Positions 32,701-41,594 of a stretch of DNA of 64,000 bases are shown here, one piece after another. Source of the DNA: Siphonodentalium dalli (Eukaryota; Mollusca; Scaphopoda; Gadilida; Siphonodentaliidae); NCBI GenBank assembly GCA_032622095.1, contig CP136064.1, forward strand, positions 3,654,280 through 3,718,279, read 5' to 3'. Below the pieces are notes generated by a model. That model was not told the origin of the DNA and did not search any database. It saw only the letters and a program-made list of their open reading frames with translations. Every line of letters begins with the position of its first letter. Positions within the stretch are counted from its first letter, which is position 1. A program made the translations under genes and the position numbers.

Positions 32701-33774
32701 ACATGACATATACATGTATAGAAAGAACAAGGCAATTATTTTTTACAAATTTATGAAGTATATTGAGAGGGGACGGCTTAGTCCAACATACTGTCTTCCT
32801 GCCACCCCTGTATCAGAGTAATAAACATTAGATGCCTATATGATAGACATGTAAAGACCAGGTATATATGGGTAATGTGTAGGCTTCAAGATTGTGTACG
32901 AAGGGTTATACTACTCAATATAAGCAAATGCATGATCATTAATTTATACTACTCAATATAAGCGAATGCATGATCATTAATTTATACTACTCAATATAAG
33001 CGAATGCATGATCATTAATTTATACTACTCAATATAAGCAAATGCATGATCATTAATTTCAATTCTGGATGATGAGCAGTATAATGATGGACGAGAATAC
33101 GGGATAATTGACTTTTTGTAATGTCTTTAATATCTTAAATTTAATATCAGGTTGTGGATTGGGGGCAATCGCGGCATCCTTCGTTTTTTCACTTGATGTT
33201 GTCAGAGTACGGGGTTATAATGCTTTTCGACTACCGGGCTACGCACATTATGCGAGCTAGATATACTAATATTACTGTACCCACCTGTTAACATGAAATA
33301 CTCCCTATATAACGGGAACTGAAAATGGCCAGCAAGTACGAGCAGTGACGAACGAATTCCAGGAAATAATTTGTCGAATCCGCTTCCGAAAGTAGCAAAG
33401 TGACAAAAGGCACCGACGCTCAAAACGCCGTGCGGGTGGTATCCCAGGATATAGTTCCTTTCCGGATCCAATTCCGACGTTTTAAAAAGCTTCATCGGGA
33501 AATAATCACAGAAGTGTTTCCAGAATTTCCAGTGTTTTACTGAAAGAACTGGCCGACCCCCATGGCTCGAGGTTCCACGGTCACTATAGTACCATACAGC
33601 GTAGATGAGAACCAGATAGTAATACTGAGTGCATAGGAGCACGTATAGAAAGAGGAACAGGGATCCGAAACCAAGGAATAGGAAAACGTAAGAGTAGTGG
33701 AATGCACCGAGCGTCTGAATCCGCCTTTCCAGTGGGATGTTCAAGGGAGCGAAGTCTATTCCTAACAGCTTCAT
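20545..33774 (-). CDS. MOGAT2: MOGAT2/DGAT2-type acyltransferase gene (4 coding exons)
   Basis: Joining 33774-33285, 30939-30765, 26894-26695 and 20702-20545 on the minus strand gives 1023 nt, 340 residues plus stop, with every exon phase compatible. The product matches the DGAT2/MOGAT family, ER membrane enzymes that move acyl groups from acyl-CoA to mono- or diacylglycerol in triacylglycerol synthesis. Visible landmarks: FAPLNIPLERRIQTL at the N-terminus, very like MOGAT2; a hydrophobic membrane hairpin at about residues 24-65; the HPHG catalytic motif at 113-116; PGGPLEAL at 190-197; RKGF at 211-214 followed by LVPMFSFGEND; FHGRG near 266-270. Length matches MOGAT (about 335) rather than DGAT2 (about 388, longer N-terminus), so monoacylglycerol acyltransferase is the better guess, though invertebrate members may act on either substrate. 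Donors are GTGGGT, GTATGC and GTGAGT; acceptors end GTAG, CTAG and TCAG. No disabling change was seen. Confidence 0.93.
20757..20930 (-). mobile_element. CR1-like LINE 3' end
   Basis: On the minus strand, a GCGGCAGGAAGACGGCC block is followed by AT-rich 3' UTR and a tail of AATCC repeats (plus strand GGATT x4 at 20763). This matches the layout of the fragment at 32666-32830. Confidence 0.6.
21000..23370. other. Intron 3-side spacer 5' of nothing recognised
   Basis: Lies beyond the MOGAT2 terminal exon's acceptor, inside its third intron. It contains a probable LINE 3' tail on the minus strand near 21527-21640 (TCAGAATCAGAATTATTTTC), a C-run near 22545 and AT-rich sequence. No exon was recognised. 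Confidence 0.5.
23385..23565 (-). mobile_element. Truncated TTAA element with palindrome module
   Basis: The right end GGCACTGAAAGGG followed by TTAA, with the AGAGAATGCATTGGC palindrome inside, matches the inverse of the element at 39662-40109. Its other end is missing and the palindrome is degraded. Confidence 0.65.
23875..24303. mobile_element. TTAA MITE, AGGTACTCAA family, copy 3
   Basis: 429 bp, inverted ends AGGTACTCAATCCGAT, TTAA on both sides. Shares with copies 1 and 4 the CGACTCGAATMAAATATTT segment. No coding capacity. Confidence 0.87.
24310..25620. other. MOGAT2 intron 3 spacer
   Basis: No exon, RNA gene or full repeat recognised. An AACTTGCATCCAT fragment near 25503 matches the arm of the foldback at 25626. 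Confidence 0.5.
25626..25762. repeat. Near-perfect 137-bp palindrome
   Basis: Arms of about 60 bp (ATGTTGATTTTGTTGCGTTC and its complement) with a small loop around GCTTTCGCG. It is a foldback MITE or a solitary cruciform. Copies of one arm motif lie just upstream. Confidence 0.85.
26003..26393. mobile_element. TTAA MITE, CCCTTTACCCAACA family, copy 1
   Basis: 391 bp, inverted ends CCCTTTACCCAACA, flanked by TTAA. It contains two copies of a palindrome of about 69 bp (arm GCCAATGCATTCTCTTATAT) in opposite orientation. Termini and TTAA suggest a piggyBac-type source. Confidence 0.88.
26695..26894 (-). CDS. MOGAT2: MOGAT2-like coding exon 3
   Basis: 200 nt, residues 222-289 with split codons. 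Contains LVPMFSFGENDLFEQ, FHGRGMF and YRKPVNTV, all matching the conserved C-terminal half of MOGAT2. Preceded by GCTAG as acceptor and followed by a consensus GTGAGT donor. Ordinary translation runs on past the donor into unrelated sequence, which supports the splice call. Confidence 0.92.
27248..27385 (+). repeat. Exon-like repeat, copy 1
   Basis: Shares about 140 bp with 28443-28660. Both hold an ATG (here 27340) opening a short frame, MAEEIANATRNEEK, that ends at a GTAAT donor-like site. A LINE fragment follows directly. It could be a duplicated first exon or part of an unknown element; no gene was recognised. Confidence 0.4.
27388..28055 (+). pseudogene. LINE ORF2 C-terminal fragment and 3' end
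   Basis: 27388-27691 encodes a piece with LHHYPSLWNILPKEIR and a Cys-rich end (CLNPKCDNPFCSDCK), typical of the C-terminus of CR1/Jockey-like LINE proteins. About 350 bp of 3' UTR follows, with GATGCCAGGAAGACGACCC and ending CCAATAAACAATT. The RT core is missing, so it is 5'-truncated. It lies in MOGAT2 intron 2, opposite strand. Confidence 0.75.
28443..28660 (+). repeat. Exon-like repeat, copy 2
   Basis: Diverged second copy of the block at 27248 with about 80 extra bases. The ATG at 28614 opens MAEAITSATRNEEK, again ending at a GTAAT donor-like site. Differences from copy 1 keep the frame open. Confidence 0.4.
28661..29860. other. MOGAT2 intron 2 spacer
   Basis: No recognised exon or repeat; only shadow frames of up to 90 codons. 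Confidence 0.5.
29865..30608 (+). repeat. GAT-rich trinucleotide array
   Basis: About 740 bp of GAT/GTT/GAA/GCT triplets with higher-order blocks such as GATGATGTTGAATATGGTGA. All frames on both strands stay open because of the three-base period, giving Asp-, Met- or His/Ser-rich strings. It lies in MOGAT2 intron 2, 160 bp from exon 2. Confidence 0.93.
30765..30939 (-). CDS. MOGAT2: MOGAT2-like coding exon 2
   Basis: 175 nt coding for residues 164-222 (split codons at both ends), including KNGKGNALVLVPGGPLEAL and the KNRKGFIKLA stretch typical of the family. The acceptor is TATATGTAG and the donor GTATGC. Immediately 5' of the exon, on its intron 1 side, sits a minisatellite whose units contain near copies of this acceptor and the first bases of the exon. 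Confidence 0.9.
30951..31668. repeat. GGCTAGATA minisatellite next to exon 2
   Basis: Irregular units of GGCATGGCTAGATAGAGGT, with longer units that include TTCTCAGTGGCTCCTA(G/C)AGATAATTC about five times (near 31042, 31148, 31258, 31337, 31476). That insert resembles the complement of the MOGAT2 exon 2 acceptor and its first 11 bases. Confidence 0.88.
31689..31940. mobile_element. hAT-type MITE made of two long hairpins
   Basis: 252 bp, inverted ends CAAGCCTTG, exact 8-bp flanking repeat TGTCTAAT (31681-31688, 31941-31948). Inside are two consecutive hairpins of about 90 bp built from the same arm (CAGAATGAGGTCCTCAGAGG), so one arm sequence occurs four times in alternating orientation. 8-bp duplication is the hAT hallmark. 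Confidence 0.87.
31950..32660. other. MOGAT2 intron 1 spacer
   Basis: Contains a purine-rich GAGAGA stretch at 32168-32205 and an A-run near 32475; nothing else recognised. Confidence 0.5.
32666..32830 (-). mobile_element. CR1-like LINE 3' end
   Basis: The minus strand reads GGGGTGGCAGGAAGACAGT, AT-rich UTR, then AATAAATTATTCTATCC. It has the same layout as the fragment at 20757. No coding part remains. Confidence 0.55.
32907..33058. repeat. 38-bp tandem repeat, four copies
   Basis: Four head-to-tail units starting TTATACTACTCAATATAAGC and differing by single bases, in MOGAT2 intron 1. Confidence 0.93.
33285..33774 (-). CDS. MOGAT2: MOGAT2-like coding exon 1
   Basis: Encodes residues 1-163 plus the first base of codon 164. 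The start is the ATG of MKLLGIDFAPLN, because family similarity begins right after it. An upstream in-frame ATG at 33867 is probably intronic: a TTTTCAG acceptor-like site ends at 33858, so this exon likely begins at 33857 with a short 5' UTR and a separate upstream UTR exon. A three-codon upstream ORF (ATG at 33836) lies in that leader. The exon carries the membrane hairpin and HPHG, and ends with ACAG followed by donor GTGGGT. Confidence 0.92.
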
Positions 33775-33867
33775 TGTCGCTTGTGGCCGCTGATTTCTCA
33801 GGTGATGTAGATGGGTCGGTGAAGTTAGGCCCACATGAATCTTGTGGGAAGCAATCACTGAAAACAA

Positions 33868-34140
33868 AAGAAACTAGAATGCACTCAGAGAGATGCCAAC
33901 GTGCGCAAAAATGTAATAAAAAATATTAAAAAAATAATTTCACTGTATTTTACTTAATTTATTTAATTTAATGCTAGCAAAAAAAAACAATTACCATTTC
34001 TCATTTCATCACAGATAAAAGGCAAATTACAATTTTTTTGTGTGTGTGTCGTTTTTGGTGACGTCATGGAGTGAAACGGAGCAGGGTGACACCAACCTAC
34101 GAATCTGTCTGATCGCCATACTGTTGCGCGAGCGCACATA
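33868..34140. repeat. Dispersed repeat, short version
   Basis: Begins AAACTAGAATGCACTCAGAG and ends GATCGCCATACTGTTG, matching both ends of 50080-51077. The middle 750 bp of the other copy are absent. It holds a CRE-like TGACGTCA and lies directly upstream of MOGAT2 exon 1. Confidence 0.8.
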
Positions 34141-34712
34141 TATAAGATGGTTGTCTTTCTGAAGGCACTGATACAGGCGCAATAGACATTTCCACTTTCA
34201 TTCGGCATTCTGACTCTCAAATCGGACCTCACTGAGCGGTCCATTGTATCACAGAAGACGAAAGTCTACTCATGTTTTCATTTCGCAAGCTATATTATTT
34301 AAACTCCAGATCAATCTACCCTAGTGCTTTGTTATAAATCAGCGGCCATATTGGACATAATCTTGCATGGTGTCTATACATCTTGTCCGCACAACCCCTT
34401 TCTCGCATTAACATAGCTTCAAATTTGAGGGACATATAATGAAAGCAATTGGGGTGTGAAGTTATATGCTGTATAATTTATGAGTTCAAGGATATCTTTT
34501 CAGCTACTCAATTCATTTCTTTATTCTCATTATCGCCTGTACACACATAGGCATGGAGAGCGAAGTATTTACAATATACATTGTAAATATTATTTATAAT
34601 AGCACTATATGGTAGCGCGACTTATATATTTATAGTAGTGGGTCCAATGCAATGTTTTTTCTTGTAAAGTCTGCTAGTTGAGTTGCCAAGCATTGTACTC
34701 ACAACACAACTG
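34141..34712. other. Spacer upstream of MOGAT2
   Basis: A candidate 5' flank or first intron of the gene. I cannot place a promoter; no TATA plus initiator arrangement stands out. Confidence 0.4.
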
Positions 34713-34720
34713 TATGTACA

Positions 34721-35953
34721 CAGGGATGTGGCTAGAGGGGGGTGTGGGGGGTGTCTCACCCCCCCAGCAGAGAGCTATATTTTCAATAGTTGGAAATTTC
34801 ATACCTGCCACAACGAAATTTCACACCAACAATAGGTTGAAAATGTTCTTGTAGTTTGATTATAAAACAATTTATTGGGGGAATTTATTGTTTTTCGACC
34901 AATATTTGCATATGTTCCTATTTTTGGTCAAATATTTTGACAGAAATGGTCATCAGTTGGAAATTTTCCAACCTTAGGGGGGTGACAGGTTGGAAATTTC
35001 CAACACTTGGAAAGCTTGTGTCCTGGTCTCTCCCCCGTGGCCAGCCAAAAACTTCTAGTTAATTTAAGAAAACAATATTGTCATACAATTGGTCAACATT
35101 GTCATTGGAATTGTCATCAGTTGGAAATTTTCCAACCTAAGTGGGGGTGTAGGGTTTGAAATTTCGAACAGTAGGAAGGCTTGAGGCTAGTCTAGATGTT
35201 AGGATTTTGCGATTTTCTTGTTCAGATTTCAAAATTTTCGCACACCGGGCCGAACCATGGTCGGCCCGGTGTGTCATTGCCCCATTCACATGGCCAATAC
35301 AAAACTGCTAATTAGTTTAGCAAAACAATATTTTACTACATTTGGTCAAACTTGTAGACATAAATGGTCATCAGTTGAAGAATTTTCCAACCTGAGGGGG
35401 AGTATGAGGTTTGAAATTTCCAACACTAGGAAAGCTTCAGTTGAGGCCATGCAGTCTTGATGCTAGGATTTGCGATTTTCTTGTATAGTTTAAAAAAATT
35501 TCTCACACCGGGCCGAACAACCATGGTCGGCCCGGTGTTTCCTGGTCTGTTGTCGGTAGCTGTGTGCATTTGTCTGGAATTCGATCACTAGTTGTTTTTT
35601 TGGGGGCAATTTTCAGGTTAAAATATTTTAATGTTCTCATACTGGGAAAATAGAAGCATGGCTTATGAATATATAGGAAATTAGGCCTGAGCATGAGGTA
35701 CAAGGGGGGGGGGGGTGCAAATGGAAATATGCAAAAAGTTGTGTACGATTCCGACTCAAGGGGGGGGGGGGGGTGCAAATGGAATTATGCAAAAAGTTGT
35801 GTCGGTGTGATTCCGACTCAAGGGGGGTGGGGTGCAAATGGAATTATGCAAAAAGTTGTGTTGGCGTGATTGCGACTCAAGGGGGGGGGGGTGTAGTTGG
35901 AAATTCCCAAGGTGGACACCCCCCCCAGCGGAGACCCTCTAGCCACATCCCTG
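34721..35953. mobile_element. Non-autonomous hAT-type element, 1.2 kb
   Basis: Inverted ends CAGGGATGTGGCTAGAGGG and exact 8-bp flanking repeat TATGTACA (34713-34720, 35954-35961). The interior has TTGGAAATTTC repeats, two CACCGGGCCGA palindromes (35235-35272, 35508-35540) and three G-run units of about 60 bp (35705-35895). No transposase. Confidence 0.88.
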
Positions 35954-36019
35954 TATGTACAGCACATGTTAAGTTCCCCAACGCATGGAATACTATTAGG
36001 GCTATGCACTTCATATAAA

Positions 36020-36420
36020 TGGTGCTTCGAAAGCGACAAAATGTGCGCCGCCAGTCGCGCGCCGACAGCTACAGAAGCGACAAAATGTTCGCCACAATGT
36101 AGCACACTGACGCTTGTGTTGTTTTCGATGCTCGCCAATTATCGCATGTTTTGGCGCCTCAAAAGTGCCAGAAGCGACAAAATATGCGCTATAATGTCGC
36201 TTTCGGTGTGCGCCAAAACATTCGAAATCTCGCATGTTTTGGCACGCGCCGAAAGCAACATAACATGCGACATTAGTGGAACATTTTGTCGCTTTCGGCG
36301 AAACATGTGACATTTCACCTGTTTTGGCGCGCGCCGAAAGAGACAAATCTTGAAACAATATTTCGCACATTTCGTTTATGTCGCTTTCGGCGCGCGTCTA
36401 ATGTCGCTTTTGTCGCTTCT
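36020..36420. repeat. Irregular GCGACA/TGTCGC inverted motif cluster
   Basis: About nine GCGACAAAATGT-like or TGTCGCTTTCGGCG-like motifs in both orientations, joined to GGCGCGCGCC blocks, can form several alternative stems. Frames here are by-products. Origin unknown. Confidence 0.7.
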
Positions 36421-36641
36421 GGTCATTATTCCATTGACTCCGCCCACTGCCACTGCCACAGCCACAACTACAACCTACATGTGTTTGATTGGGAGCCGGT
36501 TCCCCTGTTTATACATAGCCGATCACATGGGACACCGTCTCTCACACAAATAACAACAAAACTTTCATTCCTGCAAAACCATCGACTTTAATTCATCAGC
36601 AGCTGAACGCCAGGGGAGAGGAGCTTCACTAAGTTTCGTAA

Positions 36642-37240
36642 CTTGTGCTCCGATCCCCTGTGCACCCACAACATCATCCATATATTATGTTTGTAAATTA
36701 TTCCATGTAATTGTGGGTCACAATAAATATGTTTTATGGTTTATGGCAATTATGCCAAAGCGGATGTCAGGAATGATAACTTATTGGCAAGGTCCGCAAG
36801 CACCACACCGACACACCGAGCAGGCAGATAAAAACCCGCGTGATGCATCGACTGGTAACCGGAAGGCGTGAACCCACGGCTATCTAAAAGTCAACTTGTG
36901 CTCCGATCCCCTGTGCACCCACAACATCATCCATATATTATGTTTGTAAATTATTCCATGTAATTGTGGGTCACAATAAATATGTTTTATGGTTTATGGC
37001 AATTATGCCAAAGGGGATGTCAGGAATGATAACTTATTGGCAAGGTCCGCAAGCACCACACCGACACACCGAGCAGGCAGATAAAAACCCGCGTGATGCA
37101 TCGACTGGTAACCGGAAGGCGTGAACCCACGGCTATCTAAAAGTCAACTTGTGCTCCGATCCCCTGTGCACCCACAACATCATCCATATATTATGTTTGT
37201 AAATTATTCCATGTAATTGTGGGTCACAATAAATATGTTC
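36642..37240 (+). repeat. 253-bp tandem repeat, 2.4 copies
   Basis: CTTGTGCTCCGATCCCCTG starts at 36642, 36895 and 37148. The first two units are almost identical and the third stops after about 93 bp. Units include AATAAATATGTTTTATGG, reminiscent of LINE or SINE 3' ends, and a GGTAACCGGAAGGCGTGAAC stretch. Confidence 0.93.
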
Positions 37241-37398
37241 AAACAATTGGGAAGTGGCCCTAATAGTTTTCCAACCGAACGTTCACGCAAATGGAACACG
37301 ATATGCAAAAAAAACTATATATACATCAATAGTTCGCCAAATATTAGATTAGATTGCTGTAGTGTTTGGCAGCCGCAATGTGTTGGACTGTTGATTAA

Positions 37399-37744
37399 AG
37401 GGTCACTGTACACTAAATCTGGCCATTTTTGTGACCATCTCCTTTTATAATAAACAGAATACATGCAACAAATTAATGAATTTGAGCCATGGATTAGTGC
37501 AAAATACACTCGTGCGCTCCATGAACATTGCAAATAACATGGTCATTATAATGAAAATGAATTTATGGCTGAAGTCATAAATTCATTTTCATTATAATGA
37601 CCATGTTATTTACATCGAACACAGAGCACACGAGTGTATTTTTCACTAATCCATGGCTCAAATTTATTTATTTGTTGCATATATCCTGTTGAGCATACAA
37701 GGAGATGGTCTCATAAATGGCCGGATTTAGTGTACAGTACCCAT
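37399..37744. mobile_element. TTAA foldback MITE, AGGGTCACTGTACAC family, copy 1
   Basis: 346 bp flanked by TTAA. Long arms (about 165 bp) are complementary over most of their length, for example CCATGGATTAGTG and its partner. The right end reads into the unassigned frame that follows. Confidence 0.85.
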
Positions 37745-37748
37745 TTAA

Positions 37749-38142
37749 GTTAGAAACTGTTCATATTTTGAGGAAGTTCGTTGAACCTGACAAGCTTTAC
37801 AGACTATTGCGTGCTGATTTGTTAGAAACAACTAGTCTGTTTCAACGTAACTTATATACAGCAACCTGTGGTTATACTTGGAAGCTCCAACTTGAGCCAA
37901 AAATCAAAGATTTTAATAAAATACTTGTTCATTCAACGAGTAATATCAGATTGGAACGTTACTGTTTACCAACGGTGCTACATTTCATGGAGTATTTGGA
38001 CAATGACATGTATGGCAGACTAATTAAGTTGTGCTCGGATTTTGTTAAAAAGTGGACATTACATGAGATCCTGTTTGAAATTCGACGACTCGAAATTGAT
38101 GATCATGTAGACTACATTGTTATGCACACACATGTAATATGA
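37749..38142 (+). CDS. Unassigned frame, about 130 codons
   Basis: Open from the MITE edge to TGA at 38140-38142; the ATG at 37717 lies inside the MITE, so the original start is unknown. The product is Leu/Arg/Asp-rich with likely helices (LYRLLRADLLETT, DMYGRLIKLCSDFV, LHEILFEIRRLEIDD), no signal peptide and no known motif. Diverged pieces of the same sequence recur at about 40130-40300. Composition looks more protein-like than surrounding shadow frames, but it could be a decayed gene or element fragment. Confidence 0.35.
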
Positions 38143-38654
38143 AATTGTTCATAGAACATGTTTCATTAATTATATAAAAAATATATGCTATGTGACTATA
38201 TGTGAACGGAAATTAAGGAGGTCAAGTGAACAATTTTGAATAGGGATTTCCATGCAATTTCCACAGCAAAAGTTATCAGAGTTGCAAATATTTCTGGGTG
38301 TGATTTTATGCGGTATTGAAAACAATGCATATTTATCTGGCAGTCGGAATTTGTTCCATTAGAAAGTTGGTGTATTTATGTTTTAATTTTATATGGATTT
38401 TTCAAAACTAGGGGAAAAATATTCTAAAATATAACTTTATAGCAAACACTGGCAAGTTACCACGCACAGCTGCCAGTTAAATGTCTGTTTAATGATATGG
38501 CTTCTTGTTTAGCTCCCAGAAAACTGCTTCATATATAACTGTTGCTATGGAGATGATTAGATTTGCATGGGAATCCCCATTCACAATTGGTCACTTAAGA
38601 ATCAGGGAATTCAAATATTTACTATATTATATATATATCGAGGATATGAAATGA

Positions 38655-38773
38655 GTGTTTCTCTCATATGATATTTATGAAAATCGTCACGAATTGTCAG
38701 TTTTCTCGAGCCTCCGGCGAGAGAAAACTGAAAATTCGTGACGAGTTTCATAAATATCATATGAGAGAAACAC
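38655..38773. repeat. 119-bp palindrome
   Basis: Arms of about 55 bp, starting GTGTTTCTCTCATATGATAT, meet at AGCCTCCGG with few mismatches. Its right flank ATTACATATTCTATTTATC recurs near 39012, suggesting a larger decayed element. Confidence 0.85.
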
Positions 38774-39390
38774 GAATTACATATTCTATTTATCATATGA
38801 CACCTATAAATTGATTATGATGTCCAAAACGCACACAAATCACTAAATAGCTATATGACATAGGCAGCAAAAGGTTAATGTGACGTCACTTCATTGCACC
38901 GGAAGCCCAATTACACCTGGTGAACTAGCAGAAATAATATGCACGCGAAGACATAGTGCGCTATTCTGTTCTCAGTTTGTGACATTATATCGTATGTTTA
39001 TTAGATAAATACGAATTACATATTCTATTTATCGTATAACAATGTCCAAAACTATATATTACAAGATTATAATTGCGAGAATTTCGGCATCGCGTTGATT
39101 CGTGTATTTGACGTGCACGAATTTGACCTGCATTTAGTCAGAGATGCGGCTCGGCCCCCGGCTGCCATTCAGCCAATCAGAACACACTTTTTGTCAACAA
39201 ACCAATCAAATTATCGGAAGGTGATATGAATTAGTAATTGATATGAAATTGATTTATGACATAGTTTCCAACGTAAATAATGATAAATATATGATAAATA
39301 TATTTATATGGTTACTTGTTTTGACCACACTAATGATATTATGATGGCAATTGCCCCCCCCCACATAATTTTGTTGTTAGTTTGTGTTAA

Positions 39391-39657
39391 AGATGTGCTA
39401 GATGTACACTAAATCCGGCCATTTATGGGAAGATACAACAGATGAATGAATTTATGCCATGGCTTAGAGCAAAATAAATTCAATTGCTCTATGAACGATG
39501 CAAACAACATGGTAATTATAATAAAAATGACTTTATGACTACACAGGAGTGTATTTTGCACTAATCCATGGCTCAAATTCATTCATTTGTTGCATATATT
39601 CTGTGGAGTATAAATGAGATGGTCCCCAAATGGCCGGATTTAGGGTACAGTACGCCT
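39391..39657. mobile_element. TTAA foldback MITE, AGGGTCACTGTACAC family, copy 2
   Basis: Diverged 267-bp relative of 37399-37744: same GTACACTAAATCCGGCC arms and CCATGG core. Left TTAA at 39387-39390; on the right the site reads CTAA and is shared with the next element. Confidence 0.75.
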
Positions 39658-39661
39658 CTAA

Positions 39662-40109
39662 CCCTTTCAGAGCCAGGTCGATTTTTGTATCAAACCACAT
39701 ACCCTGTGCCAATGCATTCTCTTATATATGCGAGTCGACCATAGGTCGCCTCACATATATAAGAGAATGCATTGGCCTAACAATTTTTCATCATTTGTTA
39801 TTATTTTTTAATATTTTTTACAATTTTAATAATTTTTTCTTATATTCTTTAACACTTATTTTGTAGGTTTATTGCCAGGGAATCTTACGTTTTTCATGGG
39901 CATCAAATTTTTTACCATGAATACTTGGTGATAGTTTTGAGTTATAACATGCCCCTAAGGTTTTATCCTGTTTGTTTTTAAATTCGCTATAGCATGCTTA
40001 AGCATACCCAAAATAAATTCAACCCAAAAAAATCTATAAAAAAAAATTTGGGCCGATTTTACAGACAGTAAATTAGGGCCGATGAGATCTGCCCCTGGTA
40101 CTGGAAGGG
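39662..40109. mobile_element. TTAA element, CCCTTTCAGAGCCAGG family
   Basis: 448 bp. The left end CCCTTTCAGAGCCAGG pairs with CCTGGTACTGGAAGGG on the right, followed by TTAA. It holds one copy of the GCATTCTCTTATATATGC palindrome. Related to, but distinct from, the CCCTTTACCCAACA family. Confidence 0.78.
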
Positions 40110-40309
40110 TTAAAGCAACTATCCCGTAGTCATAGATGAAAACTCCAAACTAAGACATTTTTTCACTCAGCGAGTAATATCAGAAGGTAATTGTTTATCA
40201 GCCATGTATTGGAAGCTGCAACGTTGCTACATTTCGTGGAGCGTTCGGACTCACGCATGTATGGTCGATTTGCATGGACATCTCATTTCAAATTGGTCAG
40301 GTACCCTTC

Positions 40310-41590
40310 TTTTTGTTATGCATTTGTGACCCGCCATATCAACACCACAGGACCCTGGGGGAATTACTAAAATATCAATAGAGACAACACTGGTATAGTC
40401 TATATTGGTATTTTAGTAATTTTCCCCAGGGGCCTGTGATCAAAACCAGCCGTAAATCGGCATTTACAATATTGAGTAAATACATAAAATAGAATAAAAA
40501 TGCAAAAGATCAGAAAAATTATGATTTTTGTTTTTGACACATTTGTATAGAGTTCTACAGTCTACTCTATCGACATAAAGTAGAATAAAGTGAATTTGTG
40601 TCTATTTTTGTGCTTTTGTAATGTGAACATATAATGGTGTATTTTTATTCAGAATTTAGATAATATGTTGTCTTTAAATGCGAGTATCTCTGAAATCGTC
40701 GGTTCATGTCGACACTGACATTCAAAATCCTATAAATTTGGACCGCAACAAGGTAGCCCCTTAATTATTCGACGGTTCGACCAATGTAAAGCTCTTATCA
40801 GTATCACACTCAAAAGCATGCAACACATATCTCATATAAAATATTTTTCAACTTATTACTGCATGGTTTTGATATGACGGGCCACATTTGTTATTATGGC
40901 CAATATCTCCATTCCACAATGCTACATGGCTGGTAACCATGGTGCATACAAATGAGTAAACTCATAACAACAAAAATGGGTCCCCTGATCCTTAGCTTCC
41001 TATGTGCACGCGCTGCTATGTGCGCGACTGACGAATGTCAATGTTCTGTTTGCCGGGTGGTGTCAAAGGTACCTCACAATTAACATATACTAGTACAACA
41101 CAAAACAAACAACACACCGCTGCACCAGATAAGCACACACACAGCTCTTCACAAGTTTACACACGATGGTAATAATTATGCTGCATATACACAGCGGTGC
41201 ATGTGTACGGCTATCATGTCGACAGCCTGCAGTATACACAGCGGTCCCCATGTGTACGGCTATCATGCCGACAGCCTGCAGTATAGTATCAGAAGTACTT
41301 ATGTGACCTCGACATGCGCGTATACAGAGAGACATTAATTCGCAAATGTACTCTCCACTCAGAGAAAACGGAGAAATATGATATACATACCTCAAATGAA
41401 AATTAATAATCGACTTTTGCAAGAAGTAAACTCATCATTAGACGAATGCAGCATGTATATAGATGTATATAGATAATAGAAGGAAATTGACGTGGTCGTA
41501 CCTCTTCAGAATGTAAGCAGTGGGACGATAAATCACTTGATAGCTGTACGCACTAAACTAACAACTGGCTGACAAAGCGAAGGCGAACTT
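40310..41590. other. Spacer with minor repeats
   Basis: Two units of about 46 bp (GTGTACGGCTATCATG...AGCCTGCAGTATA) lie at 41190-41285. AATACCAATATAG-type inverted sequence lies at 40365-40440. No gene recognised. Confidence 0.5.
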
Positions 41591-41594
41591 TGTC

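Noticed and set aside
33202-33867. 221-codon single-exon reading of MOGAT2 exon 1
   Set aside because: Family similarity begins at the ATG at 33774 and stops at the GTGGGT donor; the extra ends are intron or UTR.
35503-36370. Several overlapping frames of 66-137 codons near the hAT element's right end
   Set aside because: They fall in G-run units and inverted motif clusters; no conserved domain.
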